Positions 59,626-64,000 of a stretch of DNA of 64,000 bases are shown piece by piece (the first letter of the stretch is position 1; each line of letters begins with the position of its first letter). The position numbers were made by a program, and so were the translations under genes. The DNA is from Desulfobacter sp. (lineage in GTDB: Bacteria; Desulfobacterota; Desulfobacteria; Desulfobacterales; Desulfobacteraceae), in the NCBI GenBank assembly GCA_028768545.1, contig CP054838.1, positions 4,461,001 through 4,525,000 on the forward strand. The letters are read 5' to 3'. The notes beneath the pieces are model-generated. The model had not been told where the DNA came from, ran no database searches, and saw nothing but the letters and a program-made list of their open reading frames with translations.

Positions 59626-62012
59626 GAAATTATCCTTGTCCCTGATTTTTTAATTGTTTCTTGATCCGCCCCTGCAGCCATCTGAGCAGCTGCGGCCATG
59701 ACCTGCCCCAGAGCAATGCCCCCGTCCCCGCAGGGGACAAGAGACTGGGTGAATACGGACAGCCCTTTGGCCTCCAGCCGTTCAATGGTAAGAGATAACA
59801 ACCGGTCATTGTTGAACACCCCGCCGGACAATACCACCCTGTCAATCCCTGATTCCCGGGCAATTTTCTCTGCCTCGTCCGTAAACATGAAAACCAGGGT
59901 ATGATGAAACTTTGCACTGATCAGCTCTGTTGTCACCCCGTTTTGAATATCTTGTATTATTTCTTCCACACCCAGTCCAAAATCCATCACCCTGCACCCG
60001 TCCTCCTGGGTATGAATTTTAAAAGAATAGAGCCCCACAGGATCTTGATTCCGGAGGGCCCAAAATTCCAATGCCATGGCCGCCTGGCTTTCATAGGAAA
60101 TGGTGTGAGAGATGCACAAAAGCGAGGATACCGCATCAAAAAGCCGTCCCGCACTGGAGGTCAAAGGACAATTCACCCCTTTGTCAATCATCTGAAGAAT
60201 AAACCCCAGTTGTTTATCCGCCATGGCCTTAACATAGGGAATATCCAGATCAAAGGCCGCTCTTCCAAGGCTTTTATACAAAAGAGATGCTGCCATGCGC
60301 CAGGGCTCAAAAACCGCAGCATCCCCCCCGGGCATGGGCAGGTAGTCCAGGTGGGCACAACGCTTGAAATCCCTATAGGTACAGGTTAAAATCTCACCGC
60401 CCCAGATATGGCCGTCCGTGCCAAAGCCGGTCCCGTCCAAAGTAATTGCCACCACCTTTCCTTCCAGCCTGTTTTCAGCCATGCAGGAAAGGGCATGGGC
60501 ATGGTGATGCTGAACCGGAATCAGGGGAAAGCCCTTTTCTCCCAGGGATTTGGCAAACCCTGTGCTGTAATATCCCGAATGAAGGTCATGGGCCACCGCC
60601 TCAGGCTCAATGTTTAAAATTTTTTCCATATGATCAATGGTTTGCGTAAAAAAATCATGGACCTTGGGATTTTCCAGATCGCCGATGTGCTGGCTTAAAA
60701 ACCCGTAGCAGTCCCTGGTCAGGCAGACCGCACTTTTAAGCCCGCCCCCGCAGCCCAGGATCTTGGGCAGGCGCTTGCCTGAAACCGGGGTCAAATCCAG
60801 AGGCAGGGGGGCATATCCCCTTGACCGCCGGATAAACCGAGGTTTGCCTTTTTGCACCCGGGCAATGGAATCATCCGCCCTAAAATAGATATCCCGGTTG
60901 TGGAATAAAAAATAATCGGCAATATGGGAAAAAGCGTCCAGGGCATCCTCATTGTCTATGGACAAGGGTTCTCCCGACCGGTTCCCCGATGTCATCACAA
61001 GAATATCCGGCCCTTTGTCCAGCAGCAGATAATGCAAGGGGGTATAGGGAAGCATAACGCCCAGACAGGAATTACCAGGGGCAAGGGATGAGGCCAATCC
61101 GGATCCTTGGGCATCCTCTGTTTTTTCCAGATTTTTTTTATTCAAAAGCACAATGGGACGATGAAAAGAACTCATCAAGGCCTTTTGATAATCATCAAGG
61201 TCCACATGATCAAACAGAGAAGATTCAGATGCCGCCATCAGGGCAAAGGGTTTATCCGGCCTGTTTTTTCTTTTGCGCAGCCTTGCCACGGCAGCCTCAT
61301 CAGAGGCATCTGCGGCCAGGTGAAACCCCCCAAGCCCTTTGACGGCAAGGATTTTACCCTGACCCAGCAACTTAGCTGCAAGATCCAGGGCATGACCGGG
61401 ATCGTTATCCTGACGCCGGCCCGTATGATCCGTTAAAAACACCTGGGGCCCGCAGACCGGACAGGCATTGGGCTGGGCATGAAACCGCCGGTCCAGGGGG
61501 TTGTCATACTCTGCCTGACAGCGAGGACACATGACAAAAGCGTTCATGGAGGTTTTGGGGCGGTCATAGGGGATATCATTTATAATGGTATACCGAGGTC
61601 CGCAATTGGTGCAGTTGATAAACGGATATTCAAACCGCCGGTCACTCGGATTGAGCATCTCAGCCAGGCAGTCAGGACAGATGCTGACATCCGGAGAGAT
61701 AAGGGTGGAACGATGGGTGGACGCCCGGCTCTTGATAATTTTGAATTCTGAATATCCCCGGACCTCTTGGTCCGTTGACACCAGGTCCGAGATCCGGCTC
61801 AACAGGGGGGCTTTCAGACGAATATCCCGGATGCAGGTTTCAAGAGCAGCGATAGGGCCCTCAATGAAAAGGTCCACGCCCTTGGCTGTATTGGACACCC
61901 TTCCGCAAAGGTGATGGGTTTTGGCAAGCCCGAATAAAAAAGGCCGAAACCCGACGCCCTGAACAACGCCGCTGATTTCAACCTGTTTTGCTGAAATGGG
62001 GGGGCTGGTCAT
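59622..62012 (-). CDS. hypF: carbamoyltransferase HypF
   Basis: A 796-residue multidomain enzyme that makes carbamoyl-adenylate from carbamoyl phosphate and transfers it to HypE. Domains in order: acylphosphatase (10-95, GVVQGVGFRPF), two zinc-finger pairs (CPDC..CTNC, CPRC..CPVC, about 110-190), YrdC/Sua5-like (about 205-390, with KGLGGFHL and SGNRSGEP), and Kae1-like C-terminal domain (VQHHHAHALSCM, VLSGGVFNN). It has full family length. It lies between hypC and hypD with a 4-base overlap to hypD. Confidence 0.96.
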   Translation of the reverse strand: MTSPPISAKQVEISGVVQGVGFRPFLFGLAKTHHLCGRVSNTAKGVDLFIEGPIAALETCIRDIRLKAPLLSRISDLVSTDQEVRGYSEFKIIKSRASTHRSTLISPDVSICPDCLAEMLNPSDRRFEYPFINCTNCGPRYTIINDIPYDRPKTSMNAFVMCPRCQAEYDNPLDRRFHAQPNACPVCGPQVFLTDHTGRRQDNDPGHALDLAAKLLGQGKILAVKGLGGFHLAADASDEAAVARLRKRKNRPDKPFALMAASESSLFDHVDLDDYQKALMSSFHRPIVLLNKKNLEKTEDAQGSGLASSLAPGNSCLGVMLPYTPLHYLLLDKGPDILVMTSGNRSGEPLSIDNEDALDAFSHIADYFLFHNRDIYFRADDSIARVQKGKPRFIRRSRGYAPLPLDLTPVSGKRLPKILGCGGGLKSAVCLTRDCYGFLSQHIGDLENPKVHDFFTQTIDHMEKILNIEPEAVAHDLHSGYYSTGFAKSLGEKGFPLIPVQHHHAHALSCMAENRLEGKVVAITLDGTGFGTDGHIWGGEILTCTYRDFKRCAHLDYLPMPGGDAAVFEPWRMAASLLYKSLGRAAFDLDIPYVKAMADKQLGFILQMIDKGVNCPLTSSAGRLFDAVSSLLCISHTISYESQAAMALEFWALRNQDPVGLYSFKIHTQEDGCRVMDFGLGVEEIIQDIQNGVTTELISAKFHHTLVFMFTDEAEKIARESGIDRVVLSGGVFNNDRLLSLTIERLEAKGLSVFTQSLVPCGDGGIALGQVMAAAAQMAAGADQETIKKSGTRIIS

Positions 62013-62018
62013 GGCCGA

Positions 62019-62249
62019 TCAGAACTGGTCTGAACCTAATTCCAAAATTTTACGCATATCTTCTATGGTCTGGAGGGCAGCTTCCTCATCCACCTGGGAA
62101 ATGGCAAACCCGGCATGGACAATGACATAATCCCCAATTGTTACATCTTCAAGCAGCATAATGCTGGCTTCCCGGACAACCCCGTCCACATCCACCTTTG
62201 CTACTGAATCGTTAATTTCAATAATTTTTGAAGGTACGGCTAAACACAT
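62019..62249 (-). CDS. hypC: hydrogenase maturation chaperone HypC
   Basis: A 76-residue HypC/HybG chaperone. The essential Cys2 lies in MCLAVPSKI, and GDYVIVHAGFAIS is the family's central segment. It binds HypD and delivers the Fe(CN)2CO unit to the large subunit. It is the first gene of the hyp unit and lies 6 bases before hypF. hypA and hypB are not in this window. Confidence 0.95.
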   Translation of the reverse strand: MCLAVPSKIIEINDSVAKVDVDGVVREASIMLLEDVTIGDYVIVHAGFAISQVDEEAALQTIEDMRKILELGSDQF

Positions 62250-62362
62250 ATAATTTCATCCATAATTAAAAAAGCATTTTCAATGAGAACCAATATACCA
62301 CAGGATACTGGCTGAGCAATCTTTATTTCACTTTACCCGTCCTGATCCTGAAAATTTATCCC

Positions 62363-62404
62363 AAAAAACAAAAGGCCCTGGACAGATATTCTATCCAGGG
62401 CCTT
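62363..62404 (-). terminator. Rho-independent terminator of the cold-shock gene
   Basis: On the minus strand AAGGCCCTGGA and TCCAGGGCCTT (62372-62404) form an 11-bp stem with an 11-base loop, followed by a T-rich run. It lies 44 bases past the cold-shock gene stop. Confidence 0.85.
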
Positions 62405-62447
62405 GATGCCGTTAAGCAATCTTCGCTTGGGTAAAACGGTTTGTGAT

Positions 62448-62648
62448 TTAGATCACAGTAACGTTTTTAGCGGCAGGGCCTTTCTGGCCCTCTTCAACTT
62501 CAAATTCAACACGGTCCCCTTCGTTCAGGGATTTAAAACCTGATGCATTGATACCTGTGTGATGCACGAAAACATCTTTTCCGCCCTCTTGTTCAATAAA
62601 GCCAAACCCTTTTGAGTCGTTAAACCATTTTACGATACCGGTAGCCAT
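62448..62648 (-). CDS. cold-shock protein (CspA family)
   Basis: A 66-residue single cold-shock domain with both RNA-binding motifs, KGFGFIEQEG (RNP1) and DVFVHHT (RNP2), and WFNDSKG at the start. It binds single-stranded RNA or DNA as an RNA chaperone. CAGGAG precedes the ATG. The leader upstream is long and AT-rich, as usual for csp genes. Confidence 0.95.
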   Translation of the reverse strand: MATGIVKWFNDSKGFGFIEQEGGKDVFVHHTGINASGFKSLNEGDRVEFEVEEGQKGPAAKNVTVI

Positions 62649-62956
62649 AGTGGCAATCTCCTGTAATAAAAAAATAAAAAAAAGCGGTTTCTAACGCTTG
62701 GGAGTATTGCCGTCTATCTATCCGGGAATATACGCCAATTGGAAAAAAACCATTTCGCATCCGTCTATGGATAGCGTTCGCTCAATATAAACCACAGAAT
62801 GAAAAAGTCAAGTGTTTCTGAAAATTAAAATTTAATGCAGATCTCAGCTCCGGATTTGAAAACAGGTTTCCACCTAAGTTTTCCACGGTCCGGCTCCCCT
62901 CCCCCTGAACTCAAGGATTGTGATCAGGAAATGTTTTTGGTATACCTTTAAAGATC
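62649..62956. other. divergent intergenic region between csp and radical SAM genes
   Basis: About 308 bases without a gene. It should hold the long csp leader and promoter on the minus strand and the promoter of the radical SAM gene on the plus strand. I see no strong hairpin or clear operator. Confidence 0.55.
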
Positions 62957-64000
62957 ATGGCATATATAAACAAACAGATTCTGACAGCAGTGGCGGCAAA
63001 AGAAAATGGAGAGATATTTGAACTGGAAGGATACGGGGCCGCAGGCATGTCCGGCAGCCAATTTCACATCCTGACCAAAACAAGCACCTGTGACATGCCC
63101 CAGGGAAGTGAACTCATGCTTCTGCCCGGGCGCTCTCCTGTGGTATTTAATCTGATCACCGATCAGTTTGAAGTCCTTGAAACAAATCCCTATAATCCAG
63201 ATGAACGAATTTTCCCGGTGGGGGTGTTCAACTCCCCGGGATATGTAAACCGGCACTTTTGCGCCTATGATGACACCGGCATTAAAGATCCTCTGCCCCT
63301 GTTTTCATACGGGGCTGTTGGGTTTGGAAAAAACGACTTCAGGTCAGCCGCCCTTCTCGTGGACAACGAACCCAGACAGGATCTTCGGCTTATGCCCGTT
63401 TCAGGGGTAAAGGACGGGGTGAAGCGGTTCAGAAAAAAATATCCGGACAACAGACTCATACGCCACATAGAAAAATGCGCCCTGGAATATGGGTGCCCGG
63501 CCGGGAAAAATTTTTTTCTGGGACGGTATGAGGCCCCTTTGCCCACCTCGGTGGTGTGCAATGCAAGCTGCCTGGGATGCATCTCTCTTCAAACCCAGAA
63601 CAACCTTTGCGCCTGCCAGGACCGGATTTCCTTTATTCCGAAACCCGAAGAGATTGCCGGCGTTGCCCTGGAGCATATTCAAAAGGTGGACAAGGCCGTG
63701 GTCAGTTTCGGCCAGGGGTGCGAAGGCGAACCTTTGACCTCGGCCAAATCCATTGAGCCTGCCATTGAAATGATCAGGGCCCAGACCGACAGGGGCACCA
63801 TCAACCTCAACACCAATGCCAGCCTGCCGGATCAGGTAGACCGGCTGTGCAGGGTCGGCCTGGACAGTATGCGGGTCAGCATGAATTCAGTGCGCCCCGC
63901 CTGTTACACGGCTTATTTCAGGCCGAAATCCTATGAATTCGACCATGTGGTAAAAAGCATCAACACGGCCAAAGATCAGGGTAAATTTGTGGCCATCAAC
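62957..64000 (+). CDS. radical SAM protein (partial, cut by window end)
   Basis: 348 residues are visible and the frame is open to the window end. The N-terminal region (1-190) is of unknown type. The radical SAM cluster motif is CNASCLGC near residue 200 (CX3CX2C), followed by GQGCEGEPL and segments NLNTNASLPDQV and LDSMRVSMNSV, typical of the barrel strands. It should reduce S-adenosylmethionine to make a 5'-deoxyadenosyl radical; the substrate is unknown. The long N-terminal part before the cluster is unlike most anaerobic activating or maturation enzymes. The start ATG lies in AAGATC-ATG without a strong ribosome-binding site. Confidence 0.82.
   Translation, partial: MAYINKQILTAVAAKENGEIFELEGYGAAGMSGSQFHILTKTSTCDMPQGSELMLLPGRSPVVFNLITDQFEVLETNPYNPDERIFPVGVFNSPGYVNRHFCAYDDTGIKDPLPLFSYGAVGFGKNDFRSAALLVDNEPRQDLRLMPVSGVKDGVKRFRKKYPDNRLIRHIEKCALEYGCPAGKNFFLGRYEAPLPTSVVCNASCLGCISLQTQNNLCACQDRISFIPKPEEIAGVALEHIQKVDKAVVSFGQGCEGEPLTSAKSIEPAIEMIRAQTDRGTINLNTNASLPDQVDRLCRVGLDSMRVSMNSVRPACYTAYFRPKSYEFDHVVKSINTAKDQGKFVAIN

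Noticed and set aside
1..64000. CRISPR arrays, tRNA or rRNA genes, prophage
   Set aside because: No regular repeat-spacer pattern, no tRNA-like cloverleaf, no rRNA sequence and no phage structural genes were seen by eye; a tRNAscan and covariance-model search would settle it.

Overview
The window looks like chromosome of a complete-oxidising, sulfate-reducing member of the Desulfobacterota (Desulfobacteraceae-like). This is inferred from gene content: a MetF/MetV-HdrCB-HdrA-MvhD cluster of the reductive acetyl-CoA pathway, a periplasmic [NiFeSe] hydrogenase, many two-component proteins and SLC13-type anion transporters. No rRNA, tRNA or CRISPR array was seen. Three genes must be read through in-frame UGA as selenocysteine (mvhD at 7234-7236, hdrCB at 12330-12332, hysA at 56795-56797). 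Each UGA is followed at SECIS distance by a hairpin, so a conventional gene caller would truncate or split all three.

Layout. 0.1-4.9 kb: yaeQ and a small partner, a dihydrolipoamide-dehydrogenase-like flavoprotein, and a TetR repressor divergent from a tandem-flavodoxin oxidoreductase that carries an in-frame UGA. 5.1-14.7 kb, all minus strand: an HTH-receiver regulator, a MetF paralogue, HdrCB, a giant HdrA (two HdrA modules plus a GltD/NfnB-like insert), MvhD, MetV and MetF. Together they could form a flavin- and selenium-based methylene-tetrahydrofolate reductase complex. 14.8-23.7 kb and 29.5-35.3 kb: two signalling islands, each with a dCache histidine kinase, one or more stand-alone receiver proteins and an SLC13-family transporter. 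The first also has an NtrC-type kinase/regulator pair and a receiver-kinase hybrid. The second also has Usp proteins, a receiver-CBS protein and a 43-residue membrane peptide. 24-28.5 kb: argA, a CCG-domain Fe-S protein, an Ada-like methyltransferase and Usp proteins. 35.6-38.5 kb: crcB, a DtxR/MntR-type regulator and a PAS kinase.

38.6-49.2 kb is an insertion-sequence hotspot. Two near-identical IS256-family copies in opposite orientation, one IS630-family and one IS4-family element surround or break a bile-acid:sodium-symporter-type gene, a TPP enzyme gene, an SDR gene, a Crp/Fnr regulator gene and an esterase gene. Target-site duplications are visible for all four elements.

49.4-54 kb: a thioesterase, a frameshifted VWA-domain protein, a kinase/OmpR-type regulator pair and a PilZ-like protein. 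54.3-62.3 kb: hysB-hysA-hysD converge on hypC-hypF-hypD-hypE across a shared terminator, so hydrogenase structure and maturation genes sit together. 62.4-64 kb: a cold-shock protein and a radical SAM protein cut off by the window end.
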